64,000 bases of DNA from an uncultured Prevotella sp. (GTDB taxonomy: Bacteria; Bacteroidota; Bacteroidia; Bacteroidales; Bacteroidaceae). The stretch covers positions 1 to 64,000 of the forward strand of contig USDT01000010.1 of assembly GCA_900553465.1 (NCBI GenBank). The letters are read 5' to 3'. A model generated the notes under the pieces. The model saw only the letters and a list, made by a program, of their open reading frames with translations, was not told the DNA's origin and ran no database searches. Below are positions 27,616 to 38,120 of the stretch, in pieces; within the stretch, counting starts at the first letter, position 1; each line of letters starts with the position of its first letter. A program made the position numbers and the translations under genes.

Positions 27616-29547
27616 ATGGACAAGAACAAACTGCGGCTGCTCAGCCGCATAAAATACCCTGAAGACCTGCGCCGCCTCAGCGTGGAAGAGCTGCCCGAAC
27701 TGTGCAGTGAACTGCGCGAGGACATCGTGGACGAACTGTCTGTCAATCCGGGACACCTGGCATCGTCACTCGGTGTGGTGGAACTGACCGTGGCGCTGCA
27801 CTATGTATTCGACACGCCATACGACCGTATCGTGTGGGATGTGGGCCATCAGGCATACGGACACAAGATTCTCACCGGACGTCGCGACAGCTTCTGCACC
27901 AACCGCAAGCTGAAAGGCATACGTCCGTTCCCATCGCCCATGGAAAGCGAATACGACACATTCACCTGCGGTCATGCCTCAAACTCCATCTCAGCCGCAC
28001 TCGGAATGGCTGTTGCGGCTAAGAAGACGGGCAACGAAAACCGCCACGTGGTAGCCGTGATAGGCGATGGTGCCATGAGCGGAGGACTGGCCTTTGAGGG
28101 CATCAACAACGTGTCGTCATCGCCCAACGACCTGCTCATCATACTCAACGACAACGACATGTCGATAGACCGTGCCGTGGGCGGCATGGAGCAGTATCTG
28201 CTCAACCTCGACACCAACGCCACATACAACCGTCTGAGATTCAGACTGTCGCAGTGGCTTCACTCCAAAGGATATCTGAACGATAACCGCCGGAAAGGCA
28301 TCATAAGGCTCAACAATGCACTGAAATCAGCGTTAAGCCACCAACAGAACATTTTTGAAGGCATGAACATACGCTACTTCGGACCGTTCGACGGACACAA
28401 CGTGGCCGAAGTGGTGCGTCTGCTGAGACAGCTCAAGGACATGAAGGGTCCGAAATTGCTCCATCTTCACACAACAAAGGGCAAGGGCTATGAGCCTGCC
28501 GAGAAGGAGGCCACCATCTGGCACGCACCAGGCAAGTTCGACCCGGAGACAGGCGAGCGCCTCGACACAGTGCCCGAAGGCTGCCCGCCGCGCTATCAGG
28601 ACGTGTTCGGAAAGACTCTTCTGCGCCTTGCAAAGGACAATCCGCGCATAGTGGGAGTGACGCCCGCAATGCCTACAGGATGCTCAATGAACATCATGAT
28701 GAAGGAGATGCCCGACCGCGTATTCGATGTAGGCATAGCCGAAGGCCACGCCGTGACATTCTCGTGCGGCATGGCTAAAGACGGACTGATGCCGTTCTGC
28801 AACATATACAGTTCGTTCGCACAGCGTGCCTACGACAACATCATACACGATGCAGCCATTCTCAACCTGCCCGTAGCCATATGCCTCGACCGCGCAGGAC
28901 TCGTTGGTGAGGACGGACCGACACACCACGGAGCATTCGACATAGCCGCACTGAGGCCCATACCAAACCTGACCATAGCTTCGCCGATGGACGAACGCGA
29001 GCTGCAACGCCTCATGTACACCGCACAACTGCCCGGTAAGGGAACGTTCGTCATACGATATCCACGCGGCAGAGGTCTGTTGTCCGACTGGGAATGTCCC
29101 TTCGAGGAGATCGAGGTGGGTACGGGACGGCAACTGCGCGATGGTTCCGACTTGGCCGTACTGACGTTCGGCCCCATAGGAAACAATGCCGGACAGGCCA
29201 TCGATAGTCTGAAGGAAGAGGGCTGCACAGCCTCCATAGCCCATTATGATATGCGTTTCGCCAAACCGCTTGACACACGTCTTCTCGAAGACATAGCCCA
29301 CCGCTTCAAGCGTATCATCACCGTGGAGGACGGCGTACGCACCGGAGGATTCGGCTCGGCCGTGCTCGAGTGGATGAGCGACAACGGCTATCATCCCGCC
29401 ATAACACGCATAGGACTGCCCGACGAGTTCGTGGAACACGGCAAGGTAGCCGAACTGCAGAAGATAACGGGAACAGATACTGAATCGATAAAGAACGAAA
29501 TAAAGAAGGCACTCGCTCACAGTGCCGACAACACAAACACACACTGA
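27616..29547 (+). CDS. dxs: 1-deoxy-D-xylulose-5-phosphate synthase
   Basis: This thiamine-diphosphate enzyme condenses pyruvate and glyceraldehyde 3-phosphate, the first step of the MEP isoprenoid pathway. The product is 643 aa, the usual length. Family features include [15 protein letters not shown] near 75, the ThDP-binding [15 protein letters not shown] with NDNDMSID downstream, and [11 protein letters not shown] and [10 protein letters not shown] in the pyrimidine and C-terminal transketolase domains. The start at 27616 is preceded by an AT-rich leader and a -7 box. dxs is followed 1 bp later by trkA, making a compact operon. Confidence 0.98.
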   Translation: MDKNKLRLLSRIKYPEDLRRLSVEELPELCSELREDIVDELSVNPGHLASSLGVVELTVALHYVFDTPYDRIVWDVGHQAYGHKILTGRRDSFCTNRKLKGIRPFPSPMESEYDTFTCGHASNSISAALGMAVAAKKTGNENRHVVAVIGDGAMSGGLAFEGINNVSSSPNDLLIILNDNDMSIDRAVGGMEQYLLNLDTNATYNRLRFRLSQWLHSKGYLNDNRRKGIIRLNNALKSALSHQQNIFEGMNIRYFGPFDGHNVAEVVRLLRQLKDMKGPKLLHLHTTKGKGYEPAEKEATIWHAPGKFDPETGERLDTVPEGCPPRYQDVFGKTLLRLAKDNPRIVGVTPAMPTGCSMNIMMKEMPDRVFDVGIAEGHAVTFSCGMAKDGLMPFCNIYSSFAQRAYDNIIHDAAILNLPVAICLDRAGLVGEDGPTHHGAFDIAALRPIPNLTIASPMDERELQRLMYTAQLPGKGTFVIRYPRGRGLLSDWECPFEEIEVGTGRQLRDGSDLAVLTFGPIGNNAGQAIDSLKEEGCTASIAHYDMRFAKPLDTRLLEDIAHRFKRIITVEDGVRTGGFGSAVLEWMSDNGYHPAITRIGLPDEFVEHGKVAELQKITGTDTESIKNEIKKALAHSADNTNTH

Positions 29548-29548
29548 C

Positions 29549-30892
29549 ATGAAGATCATCATCGCCGGCGCATATGCCATAGGCACTCATCTGGCGCGGC
29601 TGTTCGCGCGAGAGCATGAGAACATCATACTCATGGACGAAGACGAGGAAAGACTCGAACGCAGCGAAACCGACCTCGACCTCCTCACCATAAACTCATC
29701 ACCCACAAGCGTGAAGGCGCTGAAGGAGGCAGGAGCCGAGGATACCGACCTGTTCATAGCCGTAACACCCGACGAGAACACCAACATAACGGCCTGCATT
29801 CTGGCAAAGGCAATGGGTGCAAAGAAGACTGTGGCCAAGATAGACAATGCCGAATACATGGAACATGACACACAGGAGCTTTTCAAACAACTCGGCATCA
29901 GTTCGCTCATCTATCCTGAAATGCTCGCGGCTACCGACATAATCAACGGCTTGAAGATGTCGTGGGTGAGACAGCGATGGGAAGTGCACGACGGCGCTCT
30001 CGTGATGATGGGAATCAAACTCAGAGAGAGCTGCGAAATACTGAACCAACCTCTGCGCACGCTCTGCGGACCGGACGACCCTTACCACGTGGTGGCCATA
30101 AAACGAATGAACGAGACCATCATCCCCGGAGGTAACGACTCGCTGCAGCTTTACGACATGGCATACTTCATGACCACACGCCAGTACATACCCTATATAC
30201 GCCAGATTGTAGGCAAAGAGCATTATGCCGACGTGAAGAACGTGATGATAATGGGCGGAGGAGCAACTGCCGTTAGAGCCGTCAAAAACATGCCTTACTA
30301 CATGGATGCCAAAATAATTGAGGCCGACGAGGCGCGCTGTGAGCAGCTGAACAACATATTCGACAACGACAAAACGCTCATCATAAACGGCGACGGACGC
30401 GACATAACGCTGCTTACGGAAGAAGGCGTCAGAAACACACAGGCCTTCGTGGCGCTGACAGGCAACGCCGAGACCAACATTCTGGCGTGTCTCACAGCCA
30501 AAAGACTCGGTGTCCGCAAGACAGTGGCCATGGTGGAGAACATCGATTATATAAGTATGGCCGAAAGCCTCGACATCGGAACAATAATCAACAAGAAGGC
30601 AATAGCCGCAAGCCACATATATCAGATGATGCTCGATGCCAACGTCAGCAACGTAAGATTCCTCATGGCAGCCAACGCCGACGTGGCAGAGTTCATTCCG
30701 AAAGAGGGCTCCAAGATAACCAAAAAGGAAGTGAAGGACCTCGGACTGCCCAAAGGCATGACCATAGGAGGCCTGGTGAGAGACGGAAAGGGTATGCTCG
30801 TTTCGGGTAACACACGCATCAATGCGGGCGACTCGGTAGTGGTGTTCTGCCACGATATGAACATGAAGAAAATAGAAAAGCTGTTCATATGA
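29549..30892 (+). CDS. trkA: Trk potassium uptake regulatory subunit TrkA
   Basis: This 447-aa cytoplasmic protein gates the TrkH potassium channel. Two RCK modules are visible. The first starts MKIIIAGAYAIGTHLARLF with the nucleotide-binding Gly pattern and acidic MDEDEERLE; the second starts near 230 with VMIMGGGATAVRA and IIEADEARCEQL. Each is followed by a TrkA-C region (the last ends AGDSVVVFCHDM). ATG 29549 comes 1 bp after the dxs stop; the upstream in-frame start would overlap dxs. The start of trkH overlaps its stop (ATGA), so the pair is translationally coupled. Confidence 0.95.
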   Translation: MKIIIAGAYAIGTHLARLFAREHENIILMDEDEERLERSETDLDLLTINSSPTSVKALKEAGAEDTDLFIAVTPDENTNITACILAKAMGAKKTVAKIDNAEYMEHDTQELFKQLGISSLIYPEMLAATDIINGLKMSWVRQRWEVHDGALVMMGIKLRESCEILNQPLRTLCGPDDPYHVVAIKRMNETIIPGGNDSLQLYDMAYFMTTRQYIPYIRQIVGKEHYADVKNVMIMGGGATAVRAVKNMPYYMDAKIIEADEARCEQLNNIFDNDKTLIINGDGRDITLLTEEGVRNTQAFVALTGNAETNILACLTAKRLGVRKTVAMVENIDYISMAESLDIGTIINKKAIAASHIYQMMLDANVSNVRFLMAANADVAEFIPKEGSKITKKEVKDLGLPKGMTIGGLVRDGKGMLVSGNTRINAGDSVVVFCHDMNMKKIEKLFI

Positions 30893-32346
30893 TAAACCTT
30901 AAAATCATATACAAGATCATAGGATCGCTGCTTTTCATCGAGGCTGCGCTGATGACGATGTGTCTTATCATGGCACTGAGCTACGGCGAGGACGACACCA
31001 ACGCATTTCTCAGCGCCGTAGCCATAACCACGGCGTGCGGTGCGGTGCTGCGATACATGGGACGCAACTGCGACAACATGCTCTCGCGCCGTGACGCCTA
31101 TCTGGTGGTGACACTGGCGTGGGTACTCTTCAGCCTGTTCGGCACACTGCCTTTTATCACCGGAGGATACATAAAGAGTTTCACCGACGCATACTTCGAA
31201 ACCATGTCGGGATTCACCACGACAGGCGCAACCATAATAGACGACGTGGAGTGTCTTCCCCACGCCATACTGTTCTGGCGTTCGCTCACCCACTGGATAG
31301 GAGGTCTTGGTATCGTGTTCTTCACAGTAGCGCTACTGCCTTCACTCATCGGCGGTTCGGTTAAGATATTCGCAGCCGAAGCGACAGGACCTATCAGAAT
31401 GAAACTTCACCCGAAGCTTTCCACAAACTCAAAATGGATAGGAAGCGTCTATCTCATTCTGACACTGGCATGCGCCCTGAGCTACATGTTCTTTGGGATG
31501 GACTGGTTTGACGCAATAAACTATTCGATGTCGACAACAGCCACTGGAGGATTTGCCACACACAACGCCAGCATAGCCCATTTCCACAGTACAGGAATAG
31601 AATACAGCGCCATACTGTTCTGCTTTCTGGCAGGAACAAACTTCACGATGCTCTACTTCACGATAGCGAAACTCAAGTTCAGAGAGCTGTTCGGCAACTC
31701 AGAATTCAGGCTTTATTTCATCTTGGTGGCACTGTTCTCTCTGTTCATCGCGTTCGAACTGATAAGAGAGAACGGCTACGGAATAGAACATGCATTGCGA
31801 AGCAGCATGTTCCAGGTCATAGCATTCATCACCACAACAGGCTTCTACAGCGACGACGCCGGCCTTTGGCCGCATGTCACGTGGGTGGTTCTGTCTGTCT
31901 GCATGTTCGTCGGAGCATGTTCAGGTTCGACAAGCGGCGGTATGAAATGTATCAGAGGCGTCATGCTGCTTAAGATTGTCAAAAGCGAGTTCCGACAGAT
32001 ACTGCATCCCAACGCAGTGCTTCCGCTGAAAGTAGACAAGATAAATGTGCCGAACAACAAAAGAGTAACGCTTCTGGCCTTTCTCACAGTCGATCTCATA
32101 CTGTGTCTGGTGTGCTCGTTCTTCTTCATAGCACAAGGACTGGAAAGCACCAACGCCGTTACAATAACGCTCAGCAGCATCGGCAACGTAGGACCGGCTC
32201 TCGGAACCGACATCGGACCGACAATGTCATGGAGCACGCTTCCGGACAATGTGAAGTGGATATGCACAATGCTTATGCTCATAGGACGTCTCGAGATATT
32301 CTCCGTTCTCGTGATATTCACATCGGCTTTCTGGAAAGACAACTGA
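30889..32346 (+). CDS. trkH: Trk potassium uptake channel subunit TrkH
   Basis: This 485-aa integral membrane potassium transporter has four M1-P-M2 repeats typical of the TrkH/KtrB superfamily. The selectivity-filter glycines lie in MSGFTTTGATI (about 105), STTATGGFATH (about 215), ITTTGFYSD (about 312) and SSIGNVGPAL (about 430). It assembles with TrkA, encoded immediately upstream with a 4-bp ATGA overlap. The length is normal. Expression is expected with dxs and trkA from the promoter at 27573. Confidence 0.96.
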   Translation: MINLKIIYKIIGSLLFIEAALMTMCLIMALSYGEDDTNAFLSAVAITTACGAVLRYMGRNCDNMLSRRDAYLVVTLAWVLFSLFGTLPFITGGYIKSFTDAYFETMSGFTTTGATIIDDVECLPHAILFWRSLTHWIGGLGIVFFTVALLPSLIGGSVKIFAAEATGPIRMKLHPKLSTNSKWIGSVYLILTLACALSYMFFGMDWFDAINYSMSTTATGGFATHNASIAHFHSTGIEYSAILFCFLAGTNFTMLYFTIAKLKFRELFGNSEFRLYFILVALFSLFIAFELIRENGYGIEHALRSSMFQVIAFITTTGFYSDDAGLWPHVTWVVLSVCMFVGACSGSTSGGMKCIRGVMLLKIVKSEFRQILHPNAVLPLKVDKINVPNNKRVTLLAFLTVDLILCLVCSFFFIAQGLESTNAVTITLSSIGNVGPALGTDIGPTMSWSTLPDNVKWICTMLMLIGRLEIFSVLVIFTSAFWKDN

Positions 32347-32446
32347 CAGGGAATACACAGACGCGACAACGGAAACAGCTCTGATGACACAAATCATACA
32401 GCAAGACAAGCTCTCAATTACAAATAACTATAAAAACAACTGCATC

Positions 32447-33409
32447 ATGAAACCATTAAAATTCAATCCGCTGCTCAAGTCAACCATATGGGGCGGCGAC
32501 AAGATCATCCCTTTCAAACACCTCAATGTTGAACAGGAGAACGTAGGCGAAAGCTGGGAGATATCCGGAGTTAAGGGTAACGAGACAACCGTAAGCGAAG
32601 GCGAATTTGAAGGAAAGAGCCTCAACGAGGTTGTTGAACAGATGAAAGACCAGCTGCTCGGCAAGGAGAACTACAAGCGATTCGGCAACGAGTTCCCGCT
32701 GCTCATCAAGTTTATAGACGCACGTCAGGATCTTTCCATTCAGGTGCATCCTACTGATGAGATTGCAAAAATGCAGGGCAAGGAACGCGGAAAGACCGAA
32801 ATGTGGTATCTGATGGATTCAGAGAAGGACGCGTCTCTGCTGTGCGGACTGAAGAAAAAAATCACTCCTGAGGAGTATGCGGCAATGGTAGAGAACGACA
32901 CAATCGTCGACGCTATAGCCAAATACGACGTGAAGGAGGGTGACTGCTTCTTCCTCCCGGCCGGCCGTATACACGCCATCGGCACAGGATGTTTCCTCGC
33001 CGAGATTCAGCAGACAAGCGACGTGACATACAGAATATATGACTTCAAGCGCAAGGACAAGGACGGTAACTACCGCGAACTGCACACTAAGCAGGCTGCC
33101 GAGTGCATCAACTACAACGTGGAGGACAACTACCGCACCAACTATCTGCCCACAAAGAACATGGGTGTGTCGCTCGTGAAGTGCCCATACTTCTGCACTG
33201 CTGTCTACGATCTGGACGAACCGATGACAATCGACTACTCCGAGCTCGACAGCTTCGTTATCCTCATAGGTCTGAAAGGCGAAGCCACAATAACCGACAA
33301 CGAAGGCAACGTGACAAGTCTGAAGGCCGGAGAGAGCATCCTCGTGCCTGCAACAACAAAGGAACTGAAGGTTGAGGGTACGGTGAAATTCCTCGAGACT
33401 TACGTGTAA
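32447..33409 (+). CDS. manA: Mannose-6-phosphate isomerase, class I
   Basis: This zinc enzyme interconverts fructose 6-phosphate and mannose 6-phosphate, feeding GDP-mannose and GDP-fucose synthesis. It is a 320-aa short type, as in Bacteroidota and Firmicutes. Motifs: IWGGDKI near the N-terminus, LSIQVHPTDE with metal ligands Gln and His, KTEMWYL, and the HAIGTG segment. A cupin-like C-terminus follows. The frame is open to 32384, but ATG 32447 opens the family-conserved sequence. No promoter was recognised in the 100-bp gap after trkH, so co-transcription with dxs-trkA-trkH is likely. Confidence 0.95.
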   Translation: MKPLKFNPLLKSTIWGGDKIIPFKHLNVEQENVGESWEISGVKGNETTVSEGEFEGKSLNEVVEQMKDQLLGKENYKRFGNEFPLLIKFIDARQDLSIQVHPTDEIAKMQGKERGKTEMWYLMDSEKDASLLCGLKKKITPEEYAAMVENDTIVDAIAKYDVKEGDCFFLPAGRIHAIGTGCFLAEIQQTSDVTYRIYDFKRKDKDGNYRELHTKQAAECINYNVEDNYRTNYLPTKNMGVSLVKCPYFCTAVYDLDEPMTIDYSELDSFVILIGLKGEATITDNEGNVTSLKAGESILVPATTKELKVEGTVKFLETYV

Positions 33410-33417
33410 GACAACAT

Positions 33418-33444
33418 ATCATCCGGCCTGAGTTGCCGGATGAT
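33418..33444 (+). terminator. Hairpin after manA
   Basis: ATCATCCGGC and GCCGGATGAT form a perfect 10-bp stem 8 bp after the stop; no U-run follows, so it may be a stabilising or attenuating hairpin. Confidence 0.6.
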
Positions 33445-33554
33445 GTCTCCACGACACCGTAACATACATCCCGCAACGCAGAAACAGACTCCACACAAGG
33501 CACCTACAGACGCACAGGAGCACTCTTTCCGCCGTGCAGGGACTTACATAAATA

Positions 33555-33606
33555 AAACAGAGACAGGCTGTGAAATGACTTCACTAAGCCTGCCTCTGTT
33601 TTTATT
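33555..33606 (-). terminator. Bidirectional terminator between manA and the sugar-transferase gene
   Basis: CAGAGACAGGCT and AGCCTGCCTCTG pair with one wobble; TTTTTATTTAT follows on plus and TTTTATTTATG on minus, serving both convergent genes. Confidence 0.8.
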
Positions 33607-33635
33607 TATACGTCTCCGGACGAACCAGCTGACGC

Positions 33636-35042
33636 TTAATATGCGTTCTTGTCGCCCAGGAATACGTTTGCAATCGTCTTGTATATAATGTAAAGATCAA
33701 GTCCGAAGCTCCAGTGCTCCATATACCAGATGTCGTGATCCACACGTTTTTCCATCTGCGAAAGCTCTTTTGTCTCGCCGCGATAGCCCGTCACCTGACT
33801 CCATCCGGTGATTCCCGGTTTCATGTAATGGCGCACCATGTACTCGTTTATCACCTTCGAATAGTCTTCGGTCTGCTTCACCATGTGCGGACGCGGGCCC
33901 ACAACACTCATCTGTCCGAGCAGTACGTTGATGAACTGCGGGAATTCATCGATGTTTGTCTTGCGCATTATGTTGCCCCATTTTGTCTTTCTCGGGTCGT
34001 CCTTGGTTGCCTGGAGCGTGTCGGCCTGGTCGTTCACCTTCATGCTGCGGAACTTAAGACAATAGAATTCCTTGCCGTTTATGCCACTGCGCAACTGACG
34101 GAAGAATATCGGTCCGGGCATTGTCAGCTTCGTGATTATGCTTACTACGATAAGAATAAACGGGAAGAGCGTGACCAGAAACAAGAATGAGAAGCACACA
34201 TCAAACAGACGTTTGATAAGGCGGTTGCCCACCTTACTCAGCGGCTCGCGGTAAAGGCTGAGATAAGGCACACTGCCGAACATGTTGAAGAACATGCGAT
34301 GATGCAGATAGTTGGTCACGTTAGGCACACTGTAGAAGTGCACCATATTCCTTATACAATGGTTTATTATCGGCAGAATCTCGTTCTTGCGCACCGAAGG
34401 AAGACAGCAGTACACCTCCTGTATGTCCTCGTGTTCCTTCAGAAAGGATGTAACCATCGCCGGTTTGCCTATATACTTGCATTCCTCCGGAAACTTACTG
34501 TTGGGCGCATCGTCAAAATATCCGGCAATCTCATAGCCTTTATAAGGCGACGACACCATCTCGTTGTAAAGAGATATGATATTGTCGTAACTGCCGACAA
34601 AGGCCACCTTACGCAGTGTTTTTGAGGTAGAACGGTAAAAGACAACCAGACTTCTGACAAGAAATCGGAACAATATTATCAGTATGGCCGACGAAGACCA
34701 GAAAAGAAGAAGCATCGGGAAAGGCAGATAGTTGTAGTCTCCATACCAGAGAATGATTGAACCGAACACCGAATAATACAGCATATTGCGTATCACACGC
34801 GTCACAATCTTGAATCTGGTAGCATGTTTCTTATAAAGCACGACACCATTGCGCGACGTGCAGAGAAGATATATGACCGATGCCATAAGCATGGTCTGGC
34901 GTGCCGATGCCGTGCCCTCATTACATCCGAAGTTTATGAGGAAGAAATAATAAAGCAAATTCAATATCAGCAGGTCTCCCAACAGCACGGCCACTATAAG
35001 CACTGAGTTCCTGTCAGTGTTATTAATATATGTCCTACCCAT
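33636..35042 (-). CDS. Undecaprenyl-phosphate sugar-phosphate transferase (WcaJ type)
   Basis: This 468-aa polyisoprenyl-phosphate glycosyl-1-phosphate transferase starts surface polysaccharide synthesis on the lipid carrier. Four N-terminal TM helices (about 12-35, 50-62, 85-105 and 108-130) and a central CoA-binding-like domain (KVAFVGSYDNI) precede the catalytic domain. That domain has PGPIFFRQLRSG, FYCLKFRSM, KTNIDEFPQF and VGPRPHMV, the usual catalytic Asp/Glu block. The sugar is not decidable; glucose or galactose is common. No other polysaccharide genes are adjacent, so it may be an orphan initiating enzyme or serve a distant locus. Confidence 0.95.
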   Translation of the reverse strand: MGRTYINNTDRNSVLIVAVLLGDLLILNLLYYFFLINFGCNEGTASARQTMLMASVIYLLCTSRNGVVLYKKHATRFKIVTRVIRNMLYYSVFGSIILWYGDYNYLPFPMLLLFWSSSAILIILFRFLVRSLVVFYRSTSKTLRKVAFVGSYDNIISLYNEMVSSPYKGYEIAGYFDDAPNSKFPEECKYIGKPAMVTSFLKEHEDIQEVYCCLPSVRKNEILPIINHCIRNMVHFYSVPNVTNYLHHRMFFNMFGSVPYLSLYREPLSKVGNRLIKRLFDVCFSFLFLVTLFPFILIVVSIITKLTMPGPIFFRQLRSGINGKEFYCLKFRSMKVNDQADTLQATKDDPRKTKWGNIMRKTNIDEFPQFINVLLGQMSVVGPRPHMVKQTEDYSKVINEYMVRHYMKPGITGWSQVTGYRGETKELSQMEKRVDHDIWYMEHWSFGLDLYIIYKTIANVFLGDKNAY

Positions 35043-35116
35043 TTACCGTTTAAATTTATATTTGTAAGCTATCTGATATGTATATGCACTTTTCTGTGCA
35101 TCAATGCGGTATATTG

Positions 35117-35124
35117 CAAAAATA
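35117..35124 (-). promoter_or_regulatory. -7 box TATTTTTG of the sugar-transferase gene
   Basis: Minus-strand TAnnTTTG match about 75 bp upstream of the ATG at 35042; -33 not identified. Confidence 0.5.
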
Positions 35125-35295
35125 GAAATTATTCCTCAAATAGCACTGAATTTTGATTAAAAATATTTATAAATTTATATTTCATAAGCCACAAAGTGCC
35201 ATAACATTTCGTTGTGGAATACTTATTGCACTGTATAACAGTGCCTTTACTGCATATTACCGGATATGCATACAATAAAAAAATGATGTAAAAAA

Positions 35296-35327
35296 TTTGG
35301 TGATAGCGCGGAAAACAACTATCTTTG
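35296..35327 (+). promoter_or_regulatory. Promoter of tRNA-Gln
   Basis: TTTG (35296-35299), a 20-bp spacer and TATCTTTG (35320-35327) match the consensus exactly, 10 bp before the mature tRNA. Confidence 0.85.
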
Positions 35328-35337
35328 CATGCGAATT

Positions 35338-35408
35338 TGTCCTATGGTGTAATGGTAGCACTACAGTTTTTGGTTCTGTCAGTGGTGGTTCGAGTCCGCC
35401 TGGGACAA
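35338..35408 (+). tRNA. tRNA-Gln (anticodon TTG)
   Basis: The 71-nt cloverleaf has an acceptor stem TGTCCTA/TGGGACA with discriminator A. The D arm includes GGTGTAATGGTAGC, the anticodon loop is TTTTGGT (anticodon TTG, reading CAA), and the T arm is GGTGG-TTCGAGT-CCGCC. CCA is not encoded. The last anticodon-stem pair (31-39) is T/T, as often seen where position 39 is pseudouridine. A consensus promoter precedes it and a terminator follows. Confidence 0.95.
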
Positions 35409-35449
35409 CGAAAAAGCGTTCGGTCAGCAGATCGGACGCTTTTTTTGAT
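35409..35449 (+). terminator. Terminator of tRNA-Gln
   Basis: AAAAAGCGTTCGG pairs with TCGGACGCTTTTT (wobbles) and is followed by a run of seven T, directly after the tRNA. Confidence 0.88.
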
Positions 35450-35639
35450 AGCTGAATTCCTTGATTATACGGTGCAAAACGGCTTTTCATACCGGCCCGA
35501 CAGAAATTCGGCGAAGGTATGTTTTATTCATAAAGTACCACAGAACAGCAGTAAACTTCCTGTCAATGCGATACGGCATAACGCCGTGAAGGCATTTCAT
35601 CACATAATGATAGAATAACATTGCCGCGACCGATAAATC

Positions 35640-36190
35640 ATTCTCCCATGACATGCACATGCTTCCCGTGCTTTTTCTCACGCCTCATATCAGCGTGTTT
35701 AAAGAAAACTCAGGCGACGGACTTACAGTTTTTCTTGACTTTTTTTTGACAAAATAAATTCGCAAAAGAGATGTAAAGAAATGTTAAATACACCATCATA
35801 AAGGCCTGTTCAGGCTTTGGTGCCTTATCGTATACCCTGTTTAGTAATCCATGATAATTCATATTACATCCCGATTATGCCTGTTTCAGCCTCTGTTTTC
35901 GTCCATATCATGGTGTGATATTGTGCATATCATGGCCTGATATAGGCCATATCACGTGCCGAAACGGTGCATTTCGCGCGGCGGAAAAATTGCTTTAGGA
36001 TATAAGCCTTTGATATACAATAGTTTGTATAAAACTCTCATTTCTCGCGTATTTGCGCCCGAAGGAAAGTCCGCGCGCAAATTCTCGCTTATTTTTCGGG
36101 GTAGATCAGAAAACCCGGACGAAAAAACCGCAACATGCTTACAATCTGAAAGAGTGCCTGACGGATTCATCCACGCAGAGACGGGCAACG
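35640..36190 (+). repeat. Intergenic mosaic element E5 with 22-bp dyad array
   Basis: E5 lies in plus polarity between the convergent tRNA-Gln and tyrS genes. From about 35700 to 35970 it is nearly identical to E7 in inverted orientation, with only a handful of differences. The array (35879-35988) has five units, e.g. GTGCATATCATGG-CCTGATATA. The right module (36012-36110) has TCTCGCGTATTTGCGCCCGA and GCGCAAATTCTCGC able to pair; it matches E3 (AAGGAAAGTCCGCGCGC is shared) more than E7. This shows mosaic exchange. 36191-36421 holds nothing further that I recognise. Confidence 0.83.
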
Positions 36191-36421
36191 CTTATACGGC
36201 ATCAATGCCGCGGTCTATCCGTTGGAACCAATCACCATTGAATTTCTACCGCATCTGTATCCCCCAACACCACACCTTATAATATATAATAAGGAAATGT
36301 CCTGTTATTCATGAAAAGATGCCCCTTATATTATGGCATAACCCGCAATGCACGACATAAAGCGCCATATCATGCGGCGTCATGTCCGCTGCTAAATAAT
36401 ACAAAACCACACCCGTATAAC

Positions 36422-36448
36422 AAAAAAAGCCGCTCAGAAGCGGCTTTT
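36422..36448 (-). terminator. Terminator of tyrS
   Basis: AAGCCGCT and AGCGGCTT pair around a 4-nt loop, followed on the minus strand by a run of T, 24 bp past the stop. Confidence 0.88.
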
Positions 36449-36471
36449 CCTGTTTTATGATGATGTTATTA

Positions 36472-37773
36472 TTACTTCACTGTGATGAGATAATAGTTTT
36501 TCTTTCCGCGCTGTACGAGCAGATACTTGCCGTCGATGAGGTCTTCGGCTGTCACTATACGGTCAAACGCTGCCAACTTCTCCTTGTTGAGCGACACTCC
36601 GCCGCCCTGTACGAGCTTGCGCATCTCGCCTTTGCTTGCAAACACCTTGGCCTCGTCGCTTGTGAAGAGATCAACGGCCGGCTGTCCGAGCTTGTCTTTC
36701 AGCAGGTCGAAGTGCGGCACACCCTCGAAGATGTTGAGCAGAGTTGCCTCGTCTATCTTCTGCAGTGTCTCCTTGGTTCCCTTTCCGAAGAGAATGCCAG
36801 AAGCCTCTTTCGCCATCTCGAGGTCCTCTTCAGAGTGAACCATAACGGTGATTTCGTCAGCAAGACGTTTCTGAAGCACGCGCAGTCCCGGGTCTGCCTT
36901 GTGCTGCTCCACTAGTCCGTCGATTGTCTCTTTGTCCAGACTTGTAAATATCTTTATATAGCGTTCTGCATCGTCGTCGCTCACATTGAGCCAGAACTGA
37001 TAGAAAGCGTACGGTGTGGTACGGTTGCGGTCGAGCCATACATTGCCGCTTTCGGTCTTTCCGAACTTCTTGCCGTCGGCCTTGGTGATGAGCGGACATG
37101 TGAGCGCAAAGGCCTCAGCCTCGTTGCCCAGAGTGCGTCTGATGAGCTCAGTACCCGTTGTCATGTTGCCCCACTGGTCGTTTCCGCCGAGCTGCAGCTT
37201 GCATCCCTTGGTCTTATAGAGATAAAGGAAGTCGTAGCCCTGAAGCAGCTGGTATGTGAACTCGGTGAAAGACAGACCGTCGCGTGACGTTCCGTTGAGT
37301 CGCTGCTGCACGCTCTCCTTGGCCATCATATAGTTTACGGTGATGTGCTTGCCCACAGTACGTGCGAAATCGAGGAAGGTGAAGTCCTTCATCCAGTCGT
37401 AGTTGTTCACCATTTCAGCCTTGTTCTCGCCCTCAGCATTGAAATCGAGGAACTTCGAAACCTGTTTCTTGATGCACTCCTGGTTGTGATATAGAGTCTC
37501 TGTATCAAGAAGATTGCGTTCCTGACTCTTACCAGAAGGGTCGCCGATCATTCCTGTCGCACCGCCGACGAGTATTATAGGCTTGTGTCCGCAGCGCTGC
37601 AGATGGCGCAGCATCATGATACCGCACAGGTGGCCTATGTGCAAAGAGTCGGCCGTCGGGTCGGTGCCGAGATATGCCGTAACCATTTCCTTCTGCAGAA
37701 GTTCCTCAGTTCCCGGCATTATCTGCGCAAGCATACCGCGCCAGCGCAGTTCTTCAACAAAATTCTTAATCAT
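36472..37773 (-). CDS. tyrS: Tyrosyl-tRNA synthetase
   Basis: The 433-aa class I aminoacyl-tRNA synthetase charges tRNA-Tyr in the cytoplasm. The HIGH motif is HIGHLCG at about 43, and the KMSKS-equivalent is KKFGKTESG near 230, the form typical of bacterial Tyr[10 protein letters not shown] carries tyrosine-binding residues, and an S4-like RNA-binding domain ends the protein (GVSLNKEKL...[16 protein letters not shown] region). It is the last gene of a minus-strand cluster with yidD, rnpA, hemD and a DUF4271 gene. The 95-bp gap upstream may hold an internal promoter, but none was clear. Confidence 0.98.
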   Translation of the reverse strand: MIKNFVEELRWRGMLAQIMPGTEELLQKEMVTAYLGTDPTADSLHIGHLCGIMMLRHLQRCGHKPIILVGGATGMIGDPSGKSQERNLLDTETLYHNQECIKKQVSKFLDFNAEGENKAEMVNNYDWMKDFTFLDFARTVGKHITVNYMMAKESVQQRLNGTSRDGLSFTEFTYQLLQGYDFLYLYKTKGCKLQLGGNDQWGNMTTGTELIRRTLGNEAEAFALTCPLITKADGKKFGKTESGNVWLDRNRTTPYAFYQFWLNVSDDDAERYIKIFTSLDKETIDGLVEQHKADPGLRVLQKRLADEITVMVHSEEDLEMAKEASGILFGKGTKETLQKIDEATLLNIFEGVPHFDLLKDKLGQPAVDLFTSDEAKVFASKGEMRKLVQGGGVSLNKEKLAAFDRIVTAEDLIDGKYLLVQRGKKNYYLITVK

Positions 37774-37868
37774 CGGATATATGTTTTTTAGGGATTTACA
37801 GTTATGGATTAAATGTTTTCCGGAGATTCCGCCACGTCCTTACCTTATTCCGGCCGCATGTTTCCCGC

Positions 37869-38120
37869 TCAGGGCACCGGATCGTATCCGCTTCCTCCCC
37901 ACGGATGACATCGGAGCAGACGTCTCACAGCGAGGTAAAGACCTTTCACCGGTCCGTGCTTGAGCAACGCCTGACGCGCATATTCGGAACAAGTGGGAGT
38001 GAAACGGCATGAGGGCGGAGTGAACGGACTTATTATTTTCTGATAGAACACCACCGGCACAACAAGCACACATGCAAGACAATGTGACAGGAACGAAAGT
38101 ATGCGTTTCAGTGCGTTCAT
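37869..38120 (-). CDS. yidD: Membrane protein insertion efficiency factor YidD
   Basis: This 83-aa protein has one amphipathic/hydrophobic helix at the N-terminus. The family signature follows: [20 protein letters not shown] and YARQAL, and later [14 protein letters not shown], with conserved cysteines. YidD assists YidC-dependent membrane insertion. It overlaps the rnpA stop by 4 bp (ATGA-type arrangement), the widely conserved rnpA-yidD pairing. Start ATG 38120 is clear. Confidence 0.96.
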   Translation of the reverse strand: MNALKRILSFLSHCLACVLVVPVVFYQKIISPFTPPSCRFTPTCSEYARQALLKHGPVKGLYLAVRRLLRCHPWGGSGYDPVP

